DNA from: CAILUF01 sp964505265
Lineage (GTDB): Bacteria > Pseudomonadota > Alphaproteobacteria > Rickettsiales > UBA1997
NCBI GenBank assembly: GCA_964505265.1
Contig: CAZDGN010000015.1
Span: forward strand, 1 to 42,897
Length of the DNA stretch: 42,897 bases
Direction of reading: 5' to 3'
Position numbers and translations under genes: made by a program. Of this stretch, positions 1-8,794 are shown piece by piece. The first letter of the stretch is position 1, and each line of letters starts with the position of its first letter. The notes beneath the pieces were generated by a model. That model had not been told where the DNA came from, made no database searches, and saw only the letters and a list, made by a program, of their open reading frames with translations.

Positions 1-48
1 TCCGATATTAACATGCGGTTTATTACGCTGAAATGTTTGTTTTGACAT
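1..48 (-). CDS. tuf: Elongation factor Tu, first 16 codons (runs off the left edge)
   Basis: Read on the minus strand from the ATG at 48, the frame gives MSKQTFQRNKPHVNIG, with no stop before the edge. This matches the conserved start of bacterial EF-Tu, where the KPHVNIG stretch leads into the first GTP-binding loop. EF-Tu delivers aminoacyl-tRNA to the ribosome as a GTP complex. I see no clear Shine-Dalgarno sequence just upstream. The gene is divergent from ilvC with about 250 bases between them, so it is not downstream of fusA as in the common str operon. It may be the only tuf, moved out of that operon as in Rickettsia, or a second copy. The call rests on a short but distinctive peptide. 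Confidence 0.85.
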   Translation of the reverse strand, partial: MSKQTFQRNKPHVNIG

Positions 49-297
49 AGTATTTAAATTTAAATTGTTGGAATTTTCATCAAGTTGCTCTTTTAAACTT
101 GCAAAAAATAATGCTGTAAAAAAGGAGTTAATTAATGATTTAATTACTTTGATTTTCTCATATCTATAAATTTATTATTTTTAGAAATAAAATGCAAATT
201 ATTTTAAAAAAATTTATAAAAAGGCTGTTGAAATTGACAAAATTAATTTATAAAATAGTTAAATTAACTTAACTTCAAATAATAATTTTAATTAATC

Positions 298-1317
298 ATG
301 AAAGTATTTTACGATAAAGATGCTGATCTTAGCATAATTCAAAATAAAAAAATTGCAATCGTTGGTTATGGCTCTCAAGCTCATGCCCATGCCCAAAACC
401 TACGCGATAGCGGAGTCAAAGAAGTTAAGATTGCACTTCGTGAAAATTCTCCATCAATTGCCAAGGCAAAAAATGCTAATTTTGATGTTATAACTAATAA
501 GGAAGCCGGAAAATGGGCGGACTTGATCATGATATTAACTCCAGATGAATTGCAAGCGGAGATTTACCAAAACGATCTTCACGATTATATGAAATCTGGA
601 GCATCTCTAGCTTTTGCTCACGGTCTCAATATTCATTTTGGATTAATTAAACCAAGAACCGATTTAGATGTATTTATGATTGCTCCAAAGGGTCCAGGGC
701 ACACAGTTCGTGGTGAATATGTCAAGGGTGGGGGTGTGCCATGTTTAGTTGCCATTGCTCAAGATAAATCTGGCAATGCTCATGCTACCGCCCTATCCTA
801 TGCTTCAGCAGTTGGCGGTGGACGTTCAGGAGTTATCGAAACAACTTTCAAAGAAGAATGCGAAACCGATTTATTTGGAGAACAAGCAGTTTTATGTGGA
901 GGTGTCACCGCTTTAATTCAAGCTGGCTTTGAAACTTTAACTGAAGCTGGTTATGCTCCAGAAATGGCATATTTTGAATGTCTTCACGAAATGAAATTGA
1001 TTGTCGATTTACTTTATGAAGGTGGCATTGCCAATATGCGCTATTCCATCTCAAATACCGCAGAATATGGTGATTTAACCAGAGGTCCAAGAGTTGTCAA
1101 CTCACAAACCAAAGCTGAAATGAAAAAAATCTTACATGAAATTCAATCAGGAAAATTTGTTGAAGAATTTATGCAAGAAAATAAAACTGGCAAGAAAAAT
1201 TTTGATGCCCTTAGAGCGAAAGGTAAATCCCATCAAATCGAAGCAACCGGTGAAAAGCTTCGGGCAATGATGCCTTGGATTGCTAAAAATAAATTGGTTG
1301 ACAAAAACAAAAACTAG
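298..1317 (+). CDS. ilvC: Ketol-acid reductoisomerase
   Basis: This enzyme converts acetolactate or acetohydroxybutyrate to the dihydroxy acid with NADPH and Mg2+, the second common step of valine, leucine and isoleucine synthesis. At 339 residues it is the short class I form. The N-terminal Rossmann motif GYGSQAHAHAQNLRDSG starts near residue 23, followed by the PKGPGHTVR motif near 130. The C-terminal knotted helical domain has the metal-binding stretch EECETDLFGEQ near 186 and YSISNTAEYGD near 250. It stands alone, with no ilvB/ilvN/ilvD nearby. A TTGACA at 234-239 could be a -35 box, but I see no convincing -10 at the right distance. A hairpin follows the stop. The pathway's presence is unusual for a reduced Rickettsiales-like genome. 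Confidence 0.97.
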   Translation: MKVFYDKDADLSIIQNKKIAIVGYGSQAHAHAQNLRDSGVKEVKIALRENSPSIAKAKNANFDVITNKEAGKWADLIMILTPDELQAEIYQNDLHDYMKSGASLAFAHGLNIHFGLIKPRTDLDVFMIAPKGPGHTVRGEYVKGGGVPCLVAIAQDKSGNAHATALSYASAVGGGRSGVIETTFKEECETDLFGEQAVLCGGVTALIQAGFETLTEAGYAPEMAYFECLHEMKLIVDLLYEGGIANMRYSISNTAEYGDLTRGPRVVNSQTKAEMKKILHEIQSGKFVEEFMQENKTGKKNFDALRAKGKSHQIEATGEKLRAMMPWIAKNKLVDKNKN

Positions 1318-1331
1318 AATCCAAATTAAAA

Positions 1332-1361
1332 CCCCCTTGATTTTTTATAATTTTAAGGGGG
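1332..1361. terminator. Hairpin between convergent genes
   Basis: CCCCCTT at 1332-1338 pairs with AAGGGGG at 1355-1361, and two further inner pairs include a G-U. On the minus strand the hairpin is followed by TTTTAATTT, which suits termination of the membrane-protein gene ending at 1467. On the plus strand the tail after the stem is not T-rich, so for ilvC it may act only as a 3' end stabiliser. It lies between two convergent genes. Confidence 0.6.
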
Positions 1362-1466
1362 CTACTAACACAAAAAAAACCAATACTTATAGTAATTTCT
1401 GGACTATACAAATTAAAAATTTCAAATTTTGATTTATTTCTTTGCTTTGGTCAAATAATAATTTCC

Positions 1467-3335
1467 TTATATTTCGTAAAAAACTAATTTTTTGTCATCT
1501 GAAATTATAGTTTTTTTGCCAAATTTTTTTAAATTTTTTTCCATTATATTTATCTTATCGAGAATTTCTTTTTGATCTTGTTTATAATATTTTTCTATCC
1601 AAACTCCATTAAAGCCAGTTTTTTTTATTTCTGCGATAAATTCATTAAATTCTAGCTCTGCAACTTCAGTTTGCCATAAATGTGATTTTCGATTTTTTGG
1701 CATTGGATAAGAAAAAATCAAATCATTTGAATGTAAATAGCCAGCAATTGATCGATATTTATCGTTAACAAATTCTGGAAAACCAAAAACTGGATATACA
1801 AAAATTTTTGATTGTTTAGGCAAGAATTTTTCAATTTCTTCTACAAATTTTTTGTCATTTTCATAAAGCAATTTATTGATTTCTAAATATTTTTTTGTGG
1901 TATTAGGCTTTTTATGCAGTGAATCATCTATTATTGCATAAATTACCTTAGTTGCTTTATCTGGCTTTCCAACTGCATCAAGGTAGGCAATAACAAAAAT
2001 AAAACTTACTAATATTTTTAAAATTAATCGATTTTTTTGGTGTTTTTGTTGCTCAATTAATTGATCAAAATATATTCCCCAAAAGATTAAGCCAAGCAAA
2101 GTAAAAATTATATTAAAACGACAAACTGCTCGAAATTGACTATATATCAGGTGAGTTAATCGGTAAATACCACCAGAACTAAAATATAAGAATGTTAAAA
2201 TTGCAACCAGACCAAAAAATTTTAAAAAATCAACCCTATTCTTAGTAAAATTTGCTCCAAGAAATTTAAAATTTGAATCATTACTGTTAAAATTTTTTGC
2301 TAGCAAAATTCGCATTTTAAATAATAAAATCAAGCAATAACCAATAAATGAAAAAAAACCGATTTGATGATTTATGCCCTCCGGTGTTTTTATCATTATC
2401 ATATCTTGATAAAAATTATTATATTTTCTTAAAAATTCAAAAAAATGATTTTCTACCGGCAAAAGCAAAGAGGATATGCTAATGTCATAAGCAAAAGTAG
2501 CTTTGTAATCTCTTCCAATGATATTATTAAAACCAAATTCATAGTTAAAAATAAAATTTTCAATGCAAATAAAAAAAACAATTAAAACAAATATGAATAG
2601 AATTACTATAATATTAAAAAAAATTAGATTAATTTTGCCATATCTACAATAATTCAATATCAAACCAAAGCTCAATATCACCAAAAACATATATGCATAA
2701 TAGGCAGAGCTAATAATTGAAGAAACACCAAAAAACAACAATAGAAGAAAATACTTATTAGGAGATAAGGTTAGTTTTTTATTATTATTAAATTTTATAA
2801 AACTGATTTTATTTTCATAAAACCAATACAAGGCTAAAAATGCTAATGGTAAACTAAAATAAAACCCCATAGTAAAATTATGTATAAAAACAATTCTTGC
2901 TAGAGCAACGGTAAAAAAAGTTGAAATAAAAAAACTTAAGAATCTAGTGATATAAAATTTTAACAAAACTAAATTAGTGATCAAAGCAACGATAATTAAA
3001 GTCACATAAGTATAAATCAGTTGAATTAAAATATAGTTTTTAGTAAAAAATGCGATAATATGATACATCATAACCTGCAAATAGTTGTGATCGAGCACAA
3101 AATCACGAAAACAATTAGTATCAAGAATTGGATATGCCAAATTTTTTGGACAATAAAACGAATTACTTGAAGCAATATTTTTAATCCAAAAGAAAACAAA
3201 CATTCCATCGCCCTGAAAATAATATTTAGAAAGGTCAGAGAATGGATTAATTTGAAAATAAAATAATAAAATTAAACAACTAATAATTGGTGCAAGAAAA
3301 AAATATGAGATGTTGGAATTTTTAAGATTATGCAT
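1467..3335 (-). CDS. Polytopic membrane protein, probable GT-C-like glycosyltransferase
   Basis: The 622 residues hold roughly ten hydrophobic segments over the first 450 positions, then a soluble C-terminal part of about 150 residues. The first membrane segment is followed by a loop with YYFQGDGMFVFFWIKN around residues 38-53. An acidic residue in the first extracytoplasmic loop is the pattern of GT-C and YfhO-like membrane glycosyltransferases that use polyprenyl-phosphate sugars. The C-terminal part (VYPVFGFPEF, GVWIEKYY) looks like the soluble domain of such proteins. I infer a role in modifying a surface polysaccharide or lipid, but substrate and family are not established. It is a single gene, divergent from glmU and convergent with ilvC. 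Confidence 0.6.
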   Translation of the reverse strand: MHNLKNSNISYFFLAPIISCLILLFYFQINPFSDLSKYYFQGDGMFVFFWIKNIASSNSFYCPKNLAYPILDTNCFRDFVLDHNYLQVMMYHIIAFFTKNYILIQLIYTYVTLIIVALITNLVLLKFYITRFLSFFISTFFTVALARIVFIHNFTMGFYFSLPLAFLALYWFYENKISFIKFNNNKKLTLSPNKYFLLLLFFGVSSIISSAYYAYMFLVILSFGLILNYCRYGKINLIFFNIIVILFIFVLIVFFICIENFIFNYEFGFNNIIGRDYKATFAYDISISSLLLPVENHFFEFLRKYNNFYQDMIMIKTPEGINHQIGFFSFIGYCLILLFKMRILLAKNFNSNDSNFKFLGANFTKNRVDFLKFFGLVAILTFLYFSSGGIYRLTHLIYSQFRAVCRFNIIFTLLGLIFWGIYFDQLIEQQKHQKNRLILKILVSFIFVIAYLDAVGKPDKATKVIYAIIDDSLHKKPNTTKKYLEINKLLYENDKKFVEEIEKFLPKQSKIFVYPVFGFPEFVNDKYRSIAGYLHSNDLIFSYPMPKNRKSHLWQTEVAELEFNEFIAEIKKTGFNGVWIEKYYKQDQKEILDKINIMEKNLKKFGKKTIISDDKKLVFYEI

Positions 3336-3436
3336 TTATAAAATTGTTTAATTTAAAAATTATTAATTTACTTCAAAAATAAAGTGGGTTAAAGTATAAA
3401 TTATTCTAAATATTGTCAATATAATTTATTTTATAA

Positions 3437-4786
3437 ATGAAAGAGATTTCCATCATCATTTTATCAGCTGGCAAAGGAACTAGAATGCAATCAAACTTGC
3501 CCAAAGTTTTACACAAAATTGCTGGACGCGAAATGTTAAATATGGTGATAGACGAAGCTAAAAAGCTTCATCCAGCTAATATTTCTATCGTTATTTCCCA
3601 GGAAATTGAGCCATTTACCCATTTCATAAAAAATCAACATCTTGATATTAATTTGGATTTTATTTTGCAGTTAGAACGCAAAGGAACTGGTCATGCTGTA
3701 AATGTTGCAGTAAAAAATTTTAATCCAAAATTAAAATTACAAAAAAAAGTTTTAATTTTATATGGTGACACTCCTCTAATTTCAGCTCCAACCTTAAATA
3801 AAATGTTAGAAAAACTCGATAATAATTCAGTATGTATTTTGGGTTTTGATGATGAAGAGCCAAATAATTATGGCAGATTAGTTATAAGCGACGAAGGAAA
3901 TCTTGATAAAATCGTTGAATTTAAAGATGCCAACGAAACTGAGCGCAAAATAGCCTTATGTAATTCCGGAGTTATTGGAGTCGATGGCGAAATTTTACCT
4001 CACTTACTATCACAAATCAATAATCAAAATGTAGCGGGCGAATATTATCTAACCGATATAGTCGCCATAGCCAATTCTCAAGGCCTCAAATGTACTCATA
4101 TCAAAACTCACAAAAACGAAGTTTTAGGAGTTAATTCCAGAGTTGAGTTAGCGAATTTAGAAAAAATAAAACAAAAACAAATTCGCCAAAAAATGATGGA
4201 AAACGGGGTCACTTTAATTTCACCAAAATCGGTTTACTTTAATTATGACACCATCATTGCCAACGATGTAACGATTCACCCAAACGTAGTATTTGGATTA
4301 AAGGTAAAAATCGAAAGCGGGGTTGAAATTAAATCATTTTGCCACATTGAAGATGCAAATATAAAATCGCAGGCAGTGATTGGACCTTTCGCAAGAATTC
4401 GTCCAGGAACTACTATTAAAGAAAATGTTCATATTGGAAATTTTGTCGAAATAAAAAAATCTGAAATCGGCGAGGGCAGTAAAATCAATCACTTAAGCTA
4501 TGTTGGCGATAGTATCATTGGTTCAGATTGTAATATCGGGGCCGGAACTATTACCTGCAATTACGATGGCTTTAATAAATATCAAACTATTATTGGCGAT
4601 AATGTTTTTATCGGCTCAAACACAGCTTTAGTAGCTCCTATAATAATTGAGTCAAATGCCATAATTGGTGCAGGCTCAGTAATTACCAAGAACATTATGG
4701 AAAATGATTTATCATTAAGTAGAGCCGATCAAAGAAACATCGCCAATGGTGCTAACAAATTTCGTCAACAAAAAAAACCTAAATAA
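3437..4786 (+). CDS. glmU: Bifunctional GlmU: glucosamine-1-phosphate acetyltransferase and UDP-GlcNAc pyrophosphorylase
   Basis: GlmU makes UDP-N-acetylglucosamine, the precursor of peptidoglycan and lipid A. The N-terminal uridyltransferase domain carries LSAGKGTRMQSNLPKVLHK from residue 9, YGDTPLI near 112 and ERKGTGHAV near 82. From about residue 260 the protein becomes a left-handed beta helix of hexapeptide repeats with the acetyltransferase signature NHLSYVGDSIIGSDCNIGAG near 352. At 449 residues it is near the usual length. A TATAAT at 3420-3425 lies only 12 bases before the ATG, so if used the leader would be very short; no SD is visible. The SH3-protein gene starts 2 bases after its stop. 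Confidence 0.97.
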   Translation: MKEISIIILSAGKGTRMQSNLPKVLHKIAGREMLNMVIDEAKKLHPANISIVISQEIEPFTHFIKNQHLDINLDFILQLERKGTGHAVNVAVKNFNPKLKLQKKVLILYGDTPLISAPTLNKMLEKLDNNSVCILGFDDEEPNNYGRLVISDEGNLDKIVEFKDANETERKIALCNSGVIGVDGEILPHLLSQINNQNVAGEYYLTDIVAIANSQGLKCTHIKTHKNEVLGVNSRVELANLEKIKQKQIRQKMMENGVTLISPKSVYFNYDTIIANDVTIHPNVVFGLKVKIESGVEIKSFCHIEDANIKSQAVIGPFARIRPGTTIKENVHIGNFVEIKKSEIGEGSKINHLSYVGDSIIGSDCNIGAGTITCNYDGFNKYQTIIGDNVFIGSNTALVAPIIIESNAIIGAGSVITKNIMENDLSLSRADQRNIANGANKFRQQKKPK

Positions 4787-4788
4787 TT

Positions 4789-5259
4789 ATGAAAATTATT
4801 TTTACCATTATTTTGTTTTTTAACATTTTCTCCTCCAGCTATGCTACCCAACAAATCCAAGAAGTAAATTACTTTGCCTCACTACGGTCAAACGAAACCA
4901 ATGTTAGATCTGGACCAGGCTCAAACTATCCAGTTAAACACTCTTTTAAAATTAAAAATTTACCAATAAAAGTAATTAGCGAATATGATAATTGGTGCGA
5001 GATTGAGGATTATGAAGGTTCTAAAGGATGGGTTGCACAAAATTTAATTACCAAAAAAAGATATTTACTCACCAGAAGCAAAAATAAAATTACTGAATTT
5101 TATGCCAAAAGAGATGCCAATTCTCGCAAAATTTATCACCTTGAAAATTATATTATTGCCGAATATTTAAAATGCGAAGGCTCTTGGTGTCAAGCCAAAA
5201 TAAACGACAAAAAAGGCTGGATTTTATCATCAGAATTATTTGGAGTAGATGAAATATAA
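4789..5259 (+). CDS. Exported SH3-domain protein
   Basis: This 156-residue protein has a typical signal peptide (a Lys then a long hydrophobic stretch, cleavage probably after YAT near residue 20). One clear bacterial SH3 domain follows at about 30-90 (NVRSGPGSNYPVKHS, then WCEIEDYEGSKGWV). A second, weaker SH3-like repeat fills 95-155 and ends in WCQAKINDKKGWI. Proteins of this kind are periplasmic in alphaproteobacteria and are thought to bind cell-wall peptides; the ligand is unknown. It lies between glmU (2-base gap) and ggt (11-base overlap), so the three are probably cotranscribed. Confidence 0.85.
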   Translation: MKIIFTIILFFNIFSSSYATQQIQEVNYFASLRSNETNVRSGPGSNYPVKHSFKIKNLPIKVISEYDNWCEIEDYEGSKGWVAQNLITKKRYLLTRSKNKITEFYAKRDANSRKIYHLENYIIAEYLKCEGSWCQAKINDKKGWILSSELFGVDEI

Positions 5260-6988
5260 TTTTTTCAAATTAATTACACTTTTTTTCCTTACATCTTGTA
5301 TTAGTGTAAAAAATCATAATAATGATGAGTGGGTTGGTGATGCTTATTCTGGCTTTGCTGACTATAAATCTGTCATTGGCAAAAATTACATGATTGCAAC
5401 TTCTGAAAAAGTTGCTTCCGAAGTTGGTGCTGAAATTTTAAAAAAAGGCGGAAACGCCATTGACAGCGCTATTGCGGTGCAAATGGTATTAAATGTAATT
5501 GAACCGCATTCATCAGGAATTGGTGGTGGTTTATTTTTAGTTTATTACGACAACAAAACCAAAAAAACCATTTATTTTAATGGTCGCGAAACCTCTCCTG
5601 CCAAGAGTTTTCCTGAAATGTTTTTAGATGAAAATGGCAAAGCTAAAAATTTCTATGATGTAGTCACCACCCCACTTTCTGTAGCCACTCCAGGCGCCTT
5701 ATATGCCCTAAAAAAAGCCCATCAAAAATATGGTAAAATTAAGTGGCGAGATTTATTTCAGCCCGCCATAAAAATTGCCAAGGAAGGCTTTAAAATATCA
5801 CCAAAAATTTATGCAAATCTTAAAAATATCAAACATTTACCTAAGGCGGAGGATTTAAAAATTTATTATGATAAAAATAATAAGCCAAAACCAGTTGGCA
5901 CGGTAATTTATAATTTTAAATTAGCCGAAACTTTTGAAAAAATTGCAAATCAAGGAATAGGAATTTTTTATCAAGGAGAAATTGCCGAAAATATCGAAGA
6001 TAAACTTCAAAATTCAGGGCAAATTAAGGGGCTACTAACCAAAAATGACCTAAAAAATTACCGTTCAAAAACTGGTAATTTGTTATGTAAAAAATATCGC
6101 CAAAAATATAAAATTTGCTCGATGCCATTGCCTAGTTCGGGCGGAATTACCATATTACAAATACTTGGAATTCTTGAAAATTTTGATTTAACAAAATATC
6201 AAATTAATTCTTCACAATATATTCATTTAGTCGCAGAAGCCACTAAATTAGCCTATGCTGATCGCAATTTTTATCTAGGCGACAACAAAAATATAAAATT
6301 AAAAAAACTTCTTGATAAAAATTATTTACAACAAAGAGCCAATCAAATCAATCTTGATAAAGCAAATAATAATGTTAAAAATGGAGAAATTCATAATTTA
6401 ATTCACAAAGAAATTTATCAAGCAAATTTTGAAAAGCCTTCTACAACTCACATCTCCATTCTCGACAAATTCGGCAATGCCGTGGCGATGACCAGCTCAA
6501 TTGAGCTCCAATTTGGCTCAACACTAATGGTCGACGGTTTCATGCTGAACAACCAAATGACCGATTTTGCTTTTACTCCAAAAATCAATAATAAACTTGT
6601 TGCCAATCGCATTGAACCAAATAAACAGCCGCTTAGCTCAATGTCACCAACTTTGGTCTTTGACGAAAATAATAAGTTAATTTTGGTTTTAGGTTCGCCA
6701 AATGGACCACGTATAATTCAGCATGTTCTCAAGGTTTTAATAGCCTGCCTTGACTATAAAATTGATATTCAACAAGCAATTTCTATGCCAAATTTTATTG
6801 CTCTAAACGGCAATTTGGAATTAGAAAAAAACTCGGAAATAATTAATTTAAAAAAACCTTTGCAAAATTTAGGACATTTTGTAAAAATCATAGATATTAC
6901 CAGTGCAATTCAAGCCATAAAAATTGAAAATAACAAAATTTATGGTGGTGCAGACCCTAGAAGACAAGGGGTTGCCATCGGTTTTTAA
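5249..6988 (+). CDS. ggt: Gamma-glutamyltranspeptidase, predicted lipoprotein
   Basis: The enzyme hydrolyses gamma-glutamyl bonds or transfers the glutamyl group (glutathione, glutamine). It is made as a precursor that cleaves itself before a catalytic Thr. Here TTHIS begins at Thr399, the expected nucleophile, inside PSTTHISILDKFGNAVAMT. Other family motifs are SSGIGGGLFLVYYD and GRETSPA in the large subunit and PLSSMSP (oxyanion-hole serines) in the small one. The glycine loop reads GSPNGPRII where GSPGGSRII is usual, a change near the active site. The N-terminus FFLTSC fits a lipobox with Cys17, suggesting a membrane-anchored periplasmic form. Its 579 residues match the family. In an amino-acid scavenger it could release glutamate and cysteinylglycine from host glutathione; that is inference. 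Confidence 0.95.
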   Translation: MKYNFFKLITLFFLTSCISVKNHNNDEWVGDAYSGFADYKSVIGKNYMIATSEKVASEVGAEILKKGGNAIDSAIAVQMVLNVIEPHSSGIGGGLFLVYYDNKTKKTIYFNGRETSPAKSFPEMFLDENGKAKNFYDVVTTPLSVATPGALYALKKAHQKYGKIKWRDLFQPAIKIAKEGFKISPKIYANLKNIKHLPKAEDLKIYYDKNNKPKPVGTVIYNFKLAETFEKIANQGIGIFYQGEIAENIEDKLQNSGQIKGLLTKNDLKNYRSKTGNLLCKKYRQKYKICSMPLPSSGGITILQILGILENFDLTKYQINSSQYIHLVAEATKLAYADRNFYLGDNKNIKLKKLLDKNYLQQRANQINLDKANNNVKNGEIHNLIHKEIYQANFEKPSTTHISILDKFGNAVAMTSSIELQFGSTLMVDGFMLNNQMTDFAFTPKINNKLVANRIEPNKQPLSSMSPTLVFDENNKLILVLGSPNGPRIIQHVLKVLIACLDYKIDIQQAISMPNFIALNGNLELEKNSEIINLKKPLQNLGHFVKIIDITSAIQAIKIENNKIYGGADPRRQGVAIGF

Positions 6989-7043
6989 CTTTTTGTAATT
7001 AAATTGTAAAATACAATAAAATATAAAATTAACAGCAATATTT

Positions 7044-7598
7044 ATGAAAAAATATATTACATTATTTTCAATTTTCGTTTTCTTTAGCAATAATTCTTTT
7101 GCTAAAGAAATCGATTTAAAAGACAAAGTCAAAAACACCGATTTAAATGTTAAAAAAACCCAAGAAAATGATAATCGTGAACCAATCCAACAAATTGATT
7201 TCAAAAAATTATTTAGCGATGCCGAAAATTATTTTAACAAAGCAAAGGCTTGGCAAAAACTAAAATGCGAACCAAAAAGTGGCTTTATTTGCACCAAACA
7301 TGAATGTAAAAAACGCGAAATCAAAGCCTTTTTGATTTTAGATAAAAAAAATAAAATCATTAAAAGATGTGAAAATGATAAATTTTGCGAAAGATTCAAA
7401 GCTGAATTTGAGCAAACTGGAGTTTATTTTAACATTCAAACTTCTGGACCAGTTGGTACCTTAATTCGAGTTTTGGGTGATAGTCGCTTTAAAGAGATTG
7501 CTTCGGTTGGCCTTGATGCCTATATTGCCAATGGCAATTGCAATGTTATCGCTGAAGGCGAATATAGAGAAGAAGATGATGATGATTTTGATGACTAA
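7044..7598 (+). CDS. Exported protein of unknown function with conserved-looking cysteines
   Basis: I do not recognise a family. The 184-residue product begins with a clear signal peptide ending near FAKE (residue 21). A Lys-rich polar linker follows, then a folded region at 60-170 with five cysteines (KCEP, ICTKHECKK, RCENDKFCERF) and finally NGNCNVI. The last ten residues are almost all acidic (EEDDDDFDD). The even spacing of cysteines suggests disulfides in the periplasm. It lies downstream of ggt and directly abuts rlmJ, whose ATG follows the stop without a gap. Confidence 0.6.
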   Translation: MKKYITLFSIFVFFSNNSFAKEIDLKDKVKNTDLNVKKTQENDNREPIQQIDFKKLFSDAENYFNKAKAWQKLKCEPKSGFICTKHECKKREIKAFLILDKKNKIIKRCENDKFCERFKAEFEQTGVYFNIQTSGPVGTLIRVLGDSRFKEIASVGLDAYIANGNCNVIAEGEYREEDDDDFDD

Positions 7599-8483
7599 AT
7601 GAATTACCAACATCAATATCATTTTGGAAATTTTGCTGACATTATCAAGCATTGTATTTTAATTTTCTGCCTTGAAAAACTCCACGAGAAGCCTAGTAAT
7701 TTCTTGGTAATTGACACTCATTCAAGCTCAGGCAAATTCAATATCCAAGACCAAAGAATTCAAAAGACCAATGAATTTAATGAAGGCTTGCAAAAAATTT
7801 TATCTCGAGTCGATTATCAACAAATTTTACCCAGCAAATATTTAGAAATCTTAGCAAGAATAAATATATGCAAAATTCATGAAATCGCCAACAAACTCGA
7901 GTTTTATGCAGGTTCTCCTTTAATTATAAAAAATTTTTTAAGAAAAGATGATAAGGCAATTTTTGCCGAAAGTCAAAGCCAAATTTATCAAGAATTACAT
8001 CGAAATTTTGCAGGAAATAAAAAAATTCTATGTCTAAAAGAAAATGGTTTTGCCCTTACAAAATCAAGACTTCCTGCCATTCAAACTCGAACCCTAATTT
8101 TAATTGATCCAGCTTATGAAAAAAACCAAGATAAAATTTCTGTCGATTATGATTTGGCAATAAATTCGTTGCAAGAAGGCTTTAAAAGATGTGCCAATGG
8201 TATTTTTTTATTGTGGCATCCTATAATTATTGGCGAAGAACAATTTTTACAAAATTTTTATCAAAAAATTCAAAATTTAAAATTCGAAAATATTCATCAT
8301 TTAATTTTTAATATCGGAAAATTTAACGATAGCAACAAAAAAATGCACTCTTGCGGAATGTTTATTTTCAATATGCCGTGGCAGGTTGATAAAAAAATAA
8401 ATTTCCACTTTCCAAAAATTTTACAATCCTTACAAAATTCTAAAGAAAGTTTTTATACATTAAAAAAATTAAAAACACTTTAA
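7599..8483 (+). CDS. rlmJ: 23S rRNA (adenine-2030-N6)-methyltransferase RlmJ
   Basis: RlmJ methylates A2030 (E. coli numbering) in 23S rRNA using S-adenosylmethionine. The N-terminus MNYQHQYHFGNFADIIKH and the following VIDTHSSSGKF match the RlmJ/YhiR family, whose start reads similarly (YRHxxHAGNxADVLKH, then DTHAGAG). The catalytic motif IV appears as DPAYEKNQD near residue 169, where the family usually has DPPY; the outer residues are kept. Length (294) is close to E. coli RlmJ. The start ATG directly follows the stop of the upstream gene, suggesting translational coupling. The gene is convergent with a small membrane-protein gene 2 bases away. Confidence 0.93.
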   Translation: MNYQHQYHFGNFADIIKHCILIFCLEKLHEKPSNFLVIDTHSSSGKFNIQDQRIQKTNEFNEGLQKILSRVDYQQILPSKYLEILARINICKIHEIANKLEFYAGSPLIIKNFLRKDDKAIFAESQSQIYQELHRNFAGNKKILCLKENGFALTKSRLPAIQTRTLILIDPAYEKNQDKISVDYDLAINSLQEGFKRCANGIFLLWHPIIIGEEQFLQNFYQKIQNLKFENIHHLIFNIGKFNDSNKKMHSCGMFIFNMPWQVDKKINFHFPKILQSLQNSKESFYTLKKLKTL

Positions 8484-8485
8484 CT

Positions 8486-8782
8486 TTAAAAAGCAAATGA
8501 TAAAACCGCCAAAATCGCCAAAATTAAAGATAAATACAAAATTATAACAAAATTTTTATTGTGAAAAGAAAAAATATTTGATGAATTATCAACTTTTGTA
8601 CTAGCCTCACCGACAACTTCTTCAATTTCAGCATCAATAATTTTTGCAGAATTTGATTGATTAAATTTATTTTTAGTCTTATAAATCTTGTTTAACAATT
8701 TTTTTATAAATAATTGATAAACAATATAAATAATTATTGGCATTAGGGCCGGCCAAATTTTTAGCAAAATTTTCATTAACAT
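8486..8782 (-). CDS. Small membrane protein of unknown function
   Basis: A 98-residue protein with one hydrophobic segment at each end (about 5-25 and 75-97) and a polar, partly acidic middle containing AKIIDAEIEEVVGEAS. This two-anchor layout is seen in short hypothetical proteins of alphaproteobacteria, but I cannot name a family. The Met at position 3 (coding base 8776) could be the true start. It is divergent from hisA with only 12 bases between the start codons, so any promoter for either gene must lie within the other, and it is convergent with rlmJ. Confidence 0.55.
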   Translation of the reverse strand: MLMKILLKIWPALMPIIIYIVYQLFIKKLLNKIYKTKNKFNQSNSAKIIDAEIEEVVGEASTKVDNSSNIFSFHNKNFVIILYLSLILAILAVLSFAF

Positions 8783-8794
8783 ATTATCAAAATT

